Assembly: GCA_026770585.1 (NCBI GenBank)
Contig: MU646710.1
Location: 326,507 to 377,969 of the forward strand
Reading direction: 5' to 3'
Source of the DNA: Baffinella frigidus
Lineage: Eukaryota > Cryptophyceae > Cryptomonadales > Baffinellaceae
Length of the DNA: 51,463 nt
Positions 27,780 to 36,016 of this stretch are shown piece by piece. The notes under the pieces are model-generated. The model was given only the letters and a program-made list of their open reading frames with translations. It searched no databases and was not told the origin of the DNA. Numbering within the stretch: position 1 is the stretch's first letter; each line of letters begins with the position of its first letter. The position numbers and the translations under genes are program-made.

Positions 27780-28100
27780 GGTAATCGACTGTTACTCCCT
27801 AATAACGGATCATCGTTACTCCCAGTAACGGATGCGCCACCGTTACTCCTCGTAATGGAGGCTCCTGATGTTTGCTGTGCGACGTCCCGCCCTCGATATT
27901 TGTCTCGGGGGGCAGCGCTCTATCCCTTAAGTGGCGAGTAGGCGCATACGCCCTACCGTAGGGCCCTGGGACCTGCCTAGGACAGGACCTCTTGGCGGTT
28001 GATTTTGACCGCCTCGCCACTTAAGGGCTCGAGGCAGTCGAGCTGCAAGAGGACGCCATCAAGGAGAGAGGCCTTCATTACAGTGTACTACCAACACGCC
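27780..28100. other. Non-coding stretch with CCGTTACTCC(C/T)AGTAACGG palindromes
   Basis: Repeated GTTACT...AGTAACGG units occur near 27473, 27645 and 27788-27860. An inverted pair CCTTAAGTGGCGAG / CGCCACTTAAGG spans 27924-28026 and looks like another foldback. A short open stretch at 28030-28080 (EAVELQEDAIKERGL) might be an exon copy of unknown origin. Confidence 0.4.
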
Positions 28101-28122
28101 CGCCATATCCCCTCGGGGCAGA

Positions 28123-28243
28123 TACAGGGGTACCTCGCTCATAAGAAACCGCCTCCCCATAGGACCCTACAGTAGGACCATGCCTGGGGTCCTATGGTGG
28201 TCCTAGGGGGGGGGCAGTTTCTTATGAGCGAGGTACCCCTGTA
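28123..28243. mobile_element. Palindromic MITE, GGTACCTCGCTCATAAG family, copy 2
   Basis: 121 bp. TACAGGGGTACCTCGCTCAT and its inverse form almost the whole element, with a CCTACAGTAGG-like centre. The fold is a single long hairpin. Confidence 0.88.
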
Positions 28244-28427
28244 CCGCATGTGCTGTGTCCCACCATAGGACCTTAAGCATGGGCCTACCTGTCCCGAAGC
28301 GTGCTGTCCCCCACACCGTGATGTGTGGGACCGTGTTCCCGAATACAGCATTACTTTGAAACCAAAAAAAACGCCCTAGTACCCTACGTTTCACCTCAGT
28401 CAGAAAAAGGCGCAGGAGTTGCTGAAG

Positions 28428-28553
28428 TACAGGGGTACCTCGCTCATAAGAAAGCGCCTTCCCCATAGGCCCAGTAGGCCTATTGCCTTGGGCCCTAAGG
28501 TGGTCATGGGGGGGGGGGGGGGGACGCTTCCTTATGCGCGAGGTATCCCTGTA
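28428..28553. mobile_element. Palindromic MITE, GGTACCTCGCTCATAAG family, copy 3
   Basis: 126 bp with a poly-G expansion on the right arm. It splits a copy of a GAGTTGCTGAAG/CTGTCC sequence whose unsplit relative lies at 28834-28850. Confidence 0.82.
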
Positions 28554-28681
28554 GCTGTCCCTGTTCTGACCCTGCCAATTGGAGCAGGGGGTGCCCATAA
28601 CACGAGGTGTGGGCTTCCAGCCCAGGACGGGAAATTGGTTTATTGACGAGTGTTCCATCTCTTACAGACCCCTCTGGGGAT

Positions 28682-28804
28682 TACAAGGGTACCTCGCTCA
28701 TAAGAAACTGCCCCCCCCCCCTAGGACCACCATAGGGCCCTAGGCAAAGGCCTACTGTAGGGTCCTAGTGGGGGGCGCTTTCTTATGAGCGAGGTACCCC
28801 TGTA
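28682..28804. mobile_element. Palindromic MITE, GGTACCTCGCTCATAAG family, copy 4
   Basis: 123 bp. TACAAGGGTACCTCGCTC and its inverse form the ends, around a GGGCCCTAGGCAAAGGCC centre. Confidence 0.85.
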
Positions 28805-28833
28805 GTACAAACTGTGTATATTTCTCCCCCCAG

Positions 28834-28900
28834 GAGTTTCTTCAGAAGCTGTCCGCGTCTGATCCTATGTCGCGAGTGTTCTGTCGCTTACGTACCCTAA
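28834..28900 (+). other. Possible exon EFLQKLSASDPMSRVFCRL
   Basis: A TTTCTCCCCCCAG acceptor is followed by an open stretch and a possible donor (TTAC/GTACCC). Partial copies with MITEs between them lie at 28408-28430, 28553-28580 and 28645-28672. The protein is not recognised and no neighbouring exon could be linked. Confidence 0.3.
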
Positions 28901-28935
28901 ACTCCCAAACCTAAATCATGCCGCCAAGATGCCTC

Positions 28936-29070
28936 CTAGCTCTGTATCAGTCTCTTTGGTCTCGCCAATTTGGTTAGACCAGACTCTTTTCCGCCCCACT
29001 GGTGGCGGATTTGTACTACCCAGCATTTCAACTTAAGAATAGTCGGCAAACCCGACTGAGGCAGAGCTAG
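28936..29070. mobile_element. MITE-like element, CTAGCTCTGCCTCA family, near-complete copy
   Basis: 135 bp. CTAGCTCTGTATCAGTCTC and GACTGAGGCAGAGCTAG are the ends. Internal palindrome GGTCTCGCCAATTTGGTTAG, then GGCGGATTTGTACTAC and AACTTAAGAATAG. It gives the best view of the whole family. Confidence 0.75.
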
Positions 29071-29240
29071 AACACCTCTCTGCTAAAGGTTTCTCGCCTG
29101 TCCGCCGAACCTTCACCACTCACGTGTAACCTAATGACACCTCGGGAAGATGAAGCGTGAAACCGTCAACCCTAAACCCTGGACCCATAAACACTCTCAT
29201 CCCTAGATGAGGCCCCCGCCCCACCTCAGCACCCGAACCC

Positions 29241-29361
29241 TACAGGGGCACCTCGCTCATAAGAAACCGCAACCCCCTAAGACCCTACAGTAGGCCTATG
29301 CCTAGGGCCCTAAGGTGTCCTAGGGGGGGGGGCGGTTTCTTATGAGCGAGGTACCCCTGTA
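29241..29361. mobile_element. Palindromic MITE, GGTACCTCGCTCATAAG family, copy 5
   Basis: 121 bp, near-perfect hairpin. TACAGGGGCACCTCGCTCAT and its inverse form the arms. Confidence 0.87.
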
Positions 29362-29527
29362 ACCCTCACCTGGTCTTCACGTCTTCCCGAGGCGTAAAGA
29401 CGACGGGCAGATCTATCCCGAAGCGGGCCTATCCCACGCGCGCCTACACCCCCCCCTGCTCTCCACCCGCCGCGAGCTATTTGGCCCTGCGGCGTTAGCG
29501 ACGGCGGGGAGATCGATCGTACGCGTC

Positions 29528-29722
29528 CTACACCTCCTCCTGCGCGCCACCACGGTCGAGCATGCTCACCTCCAGCGCCTCTGTGGCCCTGCTGGTGCCC
29601 CAGCACTCAGGAGGCCTCGAGAGGCTCGCCTCGTCCTGGGCTATGAGGCAGTAGCAGAGTGCCCAGCACGCGGTGGTCACAGCGCCTGCGAGAAGGATGG
29701 CGAGGAGCGCTGTGCTAGACAT
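29528..29722 (-). CDS. Small putative membrane protein, 64 residues
   Basis: ATG at 29722, stop TAG at 29530-29528. Residues about 4-28 form a hydrophobic segment (TALLAILLAGAVTTACWALC), then a polar tail (RGGAQEEV end). It is the only ORF in 26.1-36.0 kb with a sensible start next to a membrane segment. A degraded copy of its last codons and stop lies at about 29440-29490, the same echo habit as the real exons. It could be the first or only exon, or a chance ORF; no family is recognised. Confidence 0.35.
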   Translation of the reverse strand: MSSTALLAILLAGAVTTACWALCYCLIAQDEASLSRPPECWGTSRATEALEVSMLDRGGAQEEV

Positions 29723-30157
29723 GACTCAGTCAGTCTCTTGGGGAGGGTGCTTTTCGAAGCGGAGAGGACGCTTTCCGAGACGCGCAGCAACTTGTGCGCC
29801 CTGGTAGGAGCGGTGAGTGAGAATGTGCTGGTCGCTGGGAGAGCAGGGAATCGTTCGCCGCAAGTCACCGTCTTGACTTGTACCCTGGTGATTGTTCCGA
29901 GGAAGGAGACTCCCTGTACCTTGGTCTAGATCGGAGTGCTCAAGCTCAGAGCGCAATTCAGCAGGGATGCGGAAAAGCACCGTCAGCGGTTGGTGGCAGG
30001 ATTCTCTGACGTGGATACCGCTGGCTCTCCTGTTGGCCGTCGCTGCTGATCCACGCGGCCCGGATGGGCGCAGGGCTCGCGTGGCGCGTTCGCGGCGCCA
30101 TTGTGGGATGGAGGGACACCGTTCGGGGTACTGGTCTGCGCCGGTAATTTTCGATCT
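29723..30157. other. Intergenic, no gene recognised
   Basis: Plus-strand ORFs here lack splice support or family resemblance. A scrap GGTTGGTGGCAGGATTCTCT (29988-30007) matches a part of the 350-bp tandem unit that follows. Confidence 0.4.
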
Positions 30158-30904
30158 TACCTCGATTTGCGCCGGTAATTTTCGATCTTGTTTTTTTTAT
30201 CTCAAAATTTGACCAAAATGACATCTATAAGCACCAAAGCACCAAAGCACCAAAGCACCAAAGCTCCATAAGGAGGATGAGTCAATAAGTGAGATGGTTG
30301 AGCACGAGCGGCTACGGTGACACCCACTCGCGGAGTTCGATCCCGTTTGCAACAACAATGACACGCGAGGTGCCATCAGTGTATTCCCCGAATACAGGTA
30401 ACGTGTTAATGTATGCGCGTAGGAATAATCTATCCCTTTCATGGTCCCTGTAGTTGGTGGCAGGATTATCTGACGTGAATACCGTTGGCTCCCCTGTGCT
30501 TCCAATGTACCTCGATTTGCGCCGGTAATTTTCGATCTTGTTTTTTTTATCTCAAAATTTGACCAAAATGACATCTATAAGCACCAAAGCACCAAAGCAC
30601 CAAAGCACCAAAGCTCCATAAGGAGGATGAGTCAATAAGTGAGATGGTTGAGCACGAGCGGCTACGGTGACACCCACTCGCGGAGTTCGATCCCGTTTGC
30701 AACAACAATGACACGCGAGGTGCCATCAGTGTATTCCCCGAATACAGGTAACGTGTTAATGTATGCGCGTAGGAATAATCTATCCCTTTCATGGTCCCTG
30801 TAGTTGGTGGCAGGATTATCTGACGTGAATACCGTTGGCTCCCCTGTTGCTTCCAATGTACCTCGATTTGCGCCGGTGATTTTCAATCTTGTTTTTTTTA
30901 TCTC
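30158..30904. repeat. 350-bp tandem duplication plus partial third copy
   Basis: Units start at 30158, 30508 and 30859 (TACCTCGATTTGCGCCGGT). The first two units look identical by eye apart from about one inserted base. The third is cut after 45 bases. Each full unit holds a GCACCAAA octamer run and TTTTTTTTATCTCAAAATTT. The near identity marks a very recent duplication or an assembly artefact. Confidence 0.9.
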
Positions 30905-30956
30905 AACCTCTTTTGTTATATCCTCCTGGCAACCATCGACCGAGAACCCCTCGGAG

Positions 30957-31094
30957 CTCCTTTAGGTCCTTCAGGTTCTTCGAGCTCCCAACATACACCG
31001 GAACTTGTTCTGCAGAAAAGCGATGCTTCCTTTCGGATCACATTCAGCCCCCCCGGTGGGGGGCTTTCGGATCACATTCAGCCCCCCCGGATCG
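30957..31094. repeat. Dispersed TTTAGGTCCTTCAGG...CTTTCGGATCACATTCAG repeat, copy 1
   Basis: The order is TTTAGGTCCTTCAGGTTCTT, CGAGCTCCCAACAT, GGAACTTGTTCTGCAGAAAA and CTTTCGGATCACATTCAGCC (doubled). Relatives lie at 32846-32905, 33030-33378 and 42439-42537. Confidence 0.7.
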
Positions 31095-31169
31095 CGGCAG
31101 AAGCCGGCTCAAGGGCAGCAAGCCCCTGAACCCCACGCGAGAGCGCCGAAAAGGAGACGCGCAGGGTCC

Positions 31170-31290
31170 TACAGGGGTACCTCGCCCATAGGAAACCGCC
31201 CCCCCTAAGACCCTACAGTAGGCCTATGTCTAGGGCCCTGCGGTGGTCCCTAGGGAGGGGGGCATTTCTTATGAGCGAGGTACCCCTGTA
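31170..31290. mobile_element. Palindromic MITE, GGTACCTCGCTCATAAG family, copy 6
   Basis: 121 bp hairpin. TACAGGGGTACCTCGCCCAT and its inverse ending GGTACCCCTGTA form the arms. Confidence 0.87.
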
Positions 31291-31294
31291 GGTC

Positions 31295-32220
31295 TGCCTG
31301 GTGTAAATATGGAATCATTTTGCCAGTCTTCTCCAAACTCAGGCAGAGAGACCTTTATTTATACCAGCACGGAGACAATCCACACTGACACACACAGCGC
31401 ACTACGAAGGAGTCCAAGGTCTAGTGTGCCCGATGAGTACCAGCATTTTGAAGCACCAGGCAAGGCTGCCAATCAGTTTTCGAGCGCTGGTTGGTTCTTG
31501 AGTGAGAGAAGCAACGGCTCTAATAGTCCACTGCTGCTGATGGGCAATGGCTCCAATCGTGGGATTGGCCACTCTTCACTACCTACGTCTGCCATCTGTC
31601 AATGTGGAATCCTCGTGGAACACATTTTTGAACAGAAACTCCAATGCAGTCCATTTGAGTGATACAGTCAATTTGAGTGATGATCGGAGCGAAATTCGAC
31701 CCCCTCTCCCGATTACGACAGCTTCTCAACCTAGCACTATCAGTCAACTTGGGTTTGCACCTATCAATGGTGCCTCAGTCTCGTCGGAGTTCCAAGGGTG
31801 ACCGAAGACAACAAGCCAAGGCTGCCAATCAGTTCTTAAGCACCAGTGAAGGCCACCAATCAGTTTTGAATCCCAATAAACTGGCAGTGTGGCCCAGCTT
31901 GTATATTGAAAAAAACAGAACAACAGACCCACACCCCTGACACTTTACTTAGTGCGGTCTACTTTTAAGCGGCACGCCGCGCTACAATCTAGTCTCCTAA
32001 GACGGAACTCGTTGACATCAGGAAATCCAGTCAAATAATTTTAAGCTGTACAAAAGCATTTAATCAATACAATCAGCAGTGAGACCAAAATACGAGTGGC
32101 CAGGGCCAGGTGTCCTGGAAGTTGTTCCGGAGGTCCGTGCAGACTATTACCCCCTGTGGAGTTTCGCCCTTGCAGAAGTGGCTTTCAAAATGTTTACGAT
32201 TCGGAAGGATTGTGTCAGAA
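31295..32220. other. Intergenic, no gene recognised
   Basis: Open frames of 60-139 codons lack a convincing composition. CAAGGCTGCCAATCAGTT occurs three times (31461, 31818 and, partly, 31847). About 31424-31488 recurs inverted at 42769-42830. Confidence 0.45.
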
Positions 32221-32234
32221 GGATTGTATTCCTT

Positions 32235-32560
32235 TAGGGTTTAGGGTTTAGGGTTTAGTTTTTTGGTTTTTTGATACCAGTTGTTCCGTTTCAGAAACAT
32301 ATGGTAACACATAGTGCACATGTGGCGGCCGTATTGGTGTTACCGGTAAACAAAACGACTATTTTCTGGAAAAGACACGCTTCCCTAAACCCTAAACCCT
32401 CAACCCTAAACCCTCAACACTCAACCCTAATCCCTAATCCCTCAACCCTCAACCCTAAAACCTGAACCCTACACCCTAAACCCTCAACCCCTAACCCCTA
32501 ACCCTAAACCCTAAACCCTAAACCCTAAACCCTAAACCCTAAACTCTCAACCCTGGCCGG
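32235..32560. repeat. Telomere-like blocks of opposite polarity
   Basis: TTTAGGG x3 at 32235-32260; CCCTAAA/CCCTCAA at 32383-32552 with about seven perfect CCCTAAA units near the end. Unique sequence lies between. Confidence 0.85.
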
Positions 32561-33029
32561 ACTACGAGCCTCGTACTCTACACGGGGGGTACGAAGCCGG
32601 GGGGACAAAGTGAAGGGGGGGGGCGCGGGTTTTAAGTGATGTTTATTGGGTACGGGGGCGGGGTTCAAGTGATGTTTATTGGATACCAATGAAATCGCGA
32701 AAAGTAGCCTCCCCGGGAGCGTTGCTCAGCGGGCCAGCCGACCGCGACCGCGCACACCACTGGGGGGGGAGGCGGATTGTAATATGTTATCAAACAGGAC
32801 CGCTACACGCCAGGGGAAACGTGGACACTAGGGTGTTGGAGCTGCTCCTTTAGGTCCTTTAGGTTTTTCGAGCTCCCAACGTAGGCGGACACCGGAACTG
32901 GGGGTGGGGCGGGGGAGCGAGGTTTAATAAGTTGACAAACACGACCGCTGCACGCCACGTGGAAAGGTAGGCCGAGACGCAGGGCTCCAACGCCCATAAC
33001 CACCCCCGGAACTTATCCTGCAGGTCCTT

Positions 33030-33378
33030 CAAGTCCTTTAGGTTTTAATTTCTCCCAACGTAGCCCAACGACACGCCGTTCCGTAAAAGGGATCTGCAGG
33101 AAAAGCATTTTTGCTTTCGGATCGCGTTTAGCTCACCAGTGCAGAGGCTCGTGAAGAGGGGATACAGGGTGGTTCTCTTGGGGTAAGTGAAGGTATACCA
33201 ATTGGTTCCATTTAGGTCCTTTAGGTTTCAATTTCTCCCAACATGGCCCAACGACACGCCTTTCCGTAAAAAAGATCTGCAGGAAAAGCATGTTTGCTTT
33301 CGGATCACTTTTTGCTCTCCAGTGCAGAGGCTCGTGAAGAGGGGATAGTGGGTGGTTCTGTTGGGGTGGGTGAAGGTA
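33030..33378. repeat. Tandem pair of a 165-180 bp dispersed repeat
   Basis: Copies at about 33030-33197 and 33213-33378 share TTTAGGTTT-AATTTCTCCCAAC, CCCAACGACACGCC, GATCTGCAGGAAAAGCAT, TTGCTTTCGGATC, CAGTGCAGAGGCTCGTGAAG and GAGGGGATA. They are part of the TTTAGGTCC family. Confidence 0.75.
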
Positions 33379-33471
33379 TGCGATATCGCTCCTATGCTCA
33401 CTTACACGCACCGAACCCAAGTCAGCCTCCTTTGAGGCTCATGGTATCCCATGGTTGCATGGAAGCTGCGT

Positions 33472-33520
33472 CCTTTAGGTCCTTTTAGGTCCTTTAGGTC
33501 CTTTAGGTCCTTTCTAAGTC
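33472..33520. repeat. TTTAGGTCC nonamer array
   Basis: Four to five tandem TCCTTTAGG units. The same unit occurs near 35940 and, in coding sequence, at about 50568-50610. Confidence 0.85.
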
Positions 33521-33565
33521 CCATTCCTCACAGGGCAATTTTCATAAGAACAAGATAGTCGGCAA

Positions 33566-34207
33566 TTAATTCCTGGTACAAATTTTACAACACACATGTA
33601 AACGAAGGCGTTTGTAAAGCCCTTTAATGACAAAATGTTTGGACCGATTTCGAGGTCGGAAAATTGCAATTCCGGAGAAAACGGAGAAAACGGGAATATC
33701 GGCTTTGGGAGTCCAGGTTATGGACCTTTTGCCCAAAAGATCATGGCTTCGATAAGGAAACATGAAAAATAAATGGACCGAATCGTGTGTGAATCGGCTT
33801 TTGACAAAAAGAAAACCCGCTTTTTGACCCGCGCCACTCTCCTTTTTTGCCCTTTTTGCTTCCCTTTTTGCCCTTTTTGCTTTCCTAGATTCTTCGAGTC
33901 CATAACCTGTGAACAATTTTCCAATCTTGTTCATACCCGTGCCACTTAATTCCGTTAATCCCGTCAATTCCGGCATTCCTGGAATTGGGTTGAAAGGAAG
34001 CGAAAAATCGCCGTTATTGCCGTAATCCCGTTTATTCCGGAATAAAATCCTGTGAGGAATGGGCCTAAAGGTCCATTTTTGGCACTTATTGACACTTATT
34101 GACTTCATTCGAAAGTGAATTACACGGTGCAAGAATTGAGGCGAGATTAGGAAAAGATCTGGGAACTGCACCAAAGTTTTCCTATTCAAGAAACTGCCAC
34201 TGCCCAT
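33566..34207. other. AT-richer island with simple GCAAAAAGGG repeats
   Basis: An open frame of 213 codons exists on the minus strand, but its KRAKREAKRAKKE stretch comes from a CTTTTTGCC simple repeat and the rest has no recognisable domain. About 34080-34160 recurs inverted at about 35285-35345. I treat it as non-coding. Confidence 0.45.
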
Positions 34208-34727
34208 AATGGGGGACCCACACAGGAGCAGAGCGCATTAGCGTCCTCCTCCCTAGTTTTTTCCCTGCAGAGCACCCCGTTGCGTGGGGCCCCTGCCTCA
34301 GCCACACATAGTTGCCCCGTGCACCTCCTTTCGAGCGGATGGCGGGTGGGGCAAAAACATGTGGACCAGTCTCCTTACGATCTACGCAAGGAGATTGGAA
34401 AACCCCTCCACCACCTAGGCTCCCACGTTGCAGTGTGAGAAAAAGCCCTTCGATGGTGTCTACCCCCACCCCAGGTCCCCTGTTTGGTCTCAGTCAGATC
34501 ATAGTGATGGACCACTGAGACCGCGCCCATCAAGCTGCAGAGCGACCCCAGGTATCCTCCTCGTAAGTTGCCGACTCATGTCCCTACCCGTGCGGTACTC
34601 AGGACAGCATCTTACAGGGTTATGAGGCACCGGTAGCCGCAAAGGCCCCGGCTCACCCCCCCCTACCTCCCTCGCGAAAACCCCTCGTTCGCTACTCACC
34701 CCGGGTGAAGTGTCACCCACCCACCCA

Positions 34728-35175
34728 CCAGCGTCCGTCTTTCCCAGTTACCCCGCATCAAACGTCCCCCCCCCCCCCCCCCACACACACACCAGCGTCC
34801 GTCTTCCCCCCCCCCACACACACACCAGCGTCCGTCTTCCCACCCCCACACATACCAGCGTCCGTCTTTCCCAGTTACCCCGCATCAAACGTCCCCCCCC
34901 CCCCCACACACACACCAGCGTCCGTCTTCCCACCCCCACACCTACCAGCGTCCGTCTTTCCCAGTTACCCCACATCAAACGTCCCCCCCCTCCCCACACA
35001 CACACCCCAGCGTCCGTCTTCCCCCCCACAACACACACCAGCATCCGTCGTCCCCCCCATAAACACACACCAGCGTCCGTCTTCCCACCCCCACACATAC
35101 CAGCGTCCGTCTTTCCCAGTTACCCCACATCAAACGTCCCCCCCCTCCCCACACACACACCCCAGCGTCCGTTTC
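34728..35175. repeat. ACCAGCGTCCGTCTT minisatellite
   Basis: About ten units of ACACACACCAGCGTCCGTCTTCCC(C)n alternate with a longer form adding CAGTTACCCC(G/A)CATCAAACGTCCC. Open frames on both strands across it are a by-product of the repeat. Confidence 0.9.
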
Positions 35176-35179
35176 CCTC

Positions 35180-35455
35180 CCTGGTGCACATTAGTGGAGG
35201 CAGGGTGCACATTAGTGGTGTACATTAGTGGAGGCAGGGGGCACATTAGTGGAGGCAGGGTGCACATTAGTGGAGGTTCCCAGACTTTTTCCTAATCTCG
35301 CCTCAATTCTTGCACTTCACTTTCGAAATAAAGTCAATAAGTGTCAATAAGTGTGTGGCAGGGTGCACATTAGTGGAGGCAGGGTGCACATTAGTGGAGG
35401 CAGGGTGTACATTAGTGGAGGCAGGGTGCTTTGGTGCTTTGGTGCTTTTATTTAC
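35180..35455. repeat. GTGCACATTAGTGGAGGCAG minisatellite
   Basis: 20-bp units occur in two blocks (about 35187-35275 and 35356-35430), separated by CTAATCTCGCCTCAATTCTT-type sequence. The right end is a GGTGCTTT run, the inverse of the GCACCAAA octamers at 30220. Confidence 0.88.
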
Positions 35456-35697
35456 ACTCACCTCGAAGGCCACAGCCCACCTCACTCTTGAGGAGTTGGG
35501 AACAATCTACGGGTGAGCTCCCCGGAACTACCCACTTGGGTTGGACCGAGCCTTTTTCCCCCTTTTCAAGCACCAAAAAACAAGGCATTAAGCCTGTGGA
35601 GCGACGTCGTCGATGGTCTCGTTCTTGTTCTGCCACGAGTGGCAGCGTGAGGTGATTATTGTTAGTGATTGGTCTGTAGTTTCCTCTGAGTTTTGCG

Positions 35698-35935
35698 TAA
35701 GTCACTTTCAGGGTCTAAGTTGACGGCGTTTGTAAAGCAGGTCAGAAGGGTTTGGGGAGCGAAGCCGCTAAATGTTTGGGGAGCGGAGATGAGGAGCCTG
35801 TTGTTTATTTTTTGCTTAAGTCACTTTCAGGGTCTAAGTTGACGGCGTTTGTAAAGCAGGTCAGAAGGGTTTGGGGAGCGAAGCCGCTAAATGTTTGGGG
35901 AGCGGAGATGAGGAGCCTGTTGTTTATTTTTTGCA
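35698..35935. repeat. 119-bp perfect tandem duplication upstream of the fibrillin gene
   Basis: Units start at 35698 and 35817 (TAAGTCACTTTCAGGGTCTA) and agree along their whole length by eye. They end about 80 bases before the start codon at 36017. Confidence 0.92.
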
Positions 35936-36016
35936 CATGATCCTTTAGGTCCTTTAGGTCCTTCAAAGGCGGTGTAAAGCAACTTTATGAGAGTAAAGCG
36001 ACTCTCAAGCAACACC

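Noticed and set aside
30197-30792. Identical minus-strand ORFs (125 and 81 codons)
   Set aside because: They are the same sequence twice because of the tandem duplication; no coding signature or family match.
31243-31801. 139- and 84-codon plus-strand ORFs as genes
   Set aside because: They begin inside or next to a MITE, contain an internal dispersed repeat and show no recognisable domain.
33566-34207. 213-codon minus-strand ORF as a gene
   Set aside because: Charged repeats derive from a CTTTTTGCC simple repeat, no domain is recognisable, and part of the sequence recurs as a dispersed inverted repeat.
34705-35295. 196-codon His/Pro/Thr-rich ORF
   Set aside because: It is created by the minisatellite; all frames on both strands are open for the same reason.
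34728-35430. CRISPR-like array
   Set aside because: Units are adjacent and drift without unique spacers of constant length; the window is eukaryotic.
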